DNA of 5,265 nucleotides, taken from positions 1 through 5,265 of the forward strand of contig CAZGNZ010000078.1 in assembly GCA_964527215.1 (NCBI GenBank), written 5' to 3'. Shown piece after piece: positions 5,239 through 5,265 of this stretch (positions are counted from its first letter, which is position 1; every line of letters begins with the position of its first letter). Position numbers and translations under genes: made by a program. Origin of the DNA: CAZGNZ01 sp964527215. GTDB taxonomy: Bacteria; Fidelibacterota; Marinisomatia; SCGC-AAA003-L08; JACNLC01. The notes under the pieces were generated by a model. The model worked only from the letters and a program-made list of their open reading frames with translations. It searched no databases and was not told where the DNA came from.

Positions 5239-5265
5239 TTCTATTGTGCCAAATGGCAATAATCA

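Noticed and set aside
5020..5259. 79-codon minus-strand frame over the distant repeat copy
   Set aside because: It is the same repeat read in translation and shares its peptide words with frames in the array.

Overview
The window reads as a piece of a bacterial chromosome of moderate GC content. A signal-peptide lipoprotein with a lipobox suggests a Gram-negative cell envelope, and a small FlgM-like protein suggests a flagellated or formerly flagellated lineage. The intergenic DNA is unusually rich in short palindromes. I cannot name the organism; Desulfobacterota-like or related environmental lineages would fit, but this is only an impression.

Layout. Positions 1-1223 carry a plus-strand PLP enzyme of the class V aminotransferase fold, close to the isopenicillin N epimerase-like (CefD) group; it probably starts at the TTG at 81. 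It converges on a minus-strand EamA/DMT-family permease (1365-2243), with a hairpin plus U-tract terminator for the permease between them. A short plus-strand gene (2471-2656) resembling the anti-sigma-28 domain of FlgM lies divergently from the permease. It is followed by a stem-loop and a 324-base stretch that may hide a decayed minus-strand reading frame. A minus-strand lipoprotein of unknown function (2981-3745) has a clear Shine-Dalgarno site and lipobox.

From 3746 to the end (about 1.5 kb) I find no credible protein gene. This part is a repeat-rich, palindrome-rich tract. It holds three head-to-tail units of exactly 128 bp (4041-4419). Another copy of the element (about 5069-5238) has a final 102 bp identical to the last unit of the array. 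Each copy is a string of small hairpins ending in C-runs that give G-quadruplex-type motifs on the minus strand. Between the array and the distant copy lie a 9-bp stem-loop (4437-4465), a perfect 24-nt palindrome (4745-4768), a compound stem of 31 pairs spanning 96 nt (4803-4898) and another 7-bp hairpin (4903-4925).

The protein genes do not form an obvious pathway or operon: neighbouring orientations alternate, so each is probably transcribed alone. The most interesting part is the non-coding tract. Its period is not a multiple of three, so the open frames crossing it are accidental, and the preserved features are base pairing and G-runs rather than codons.
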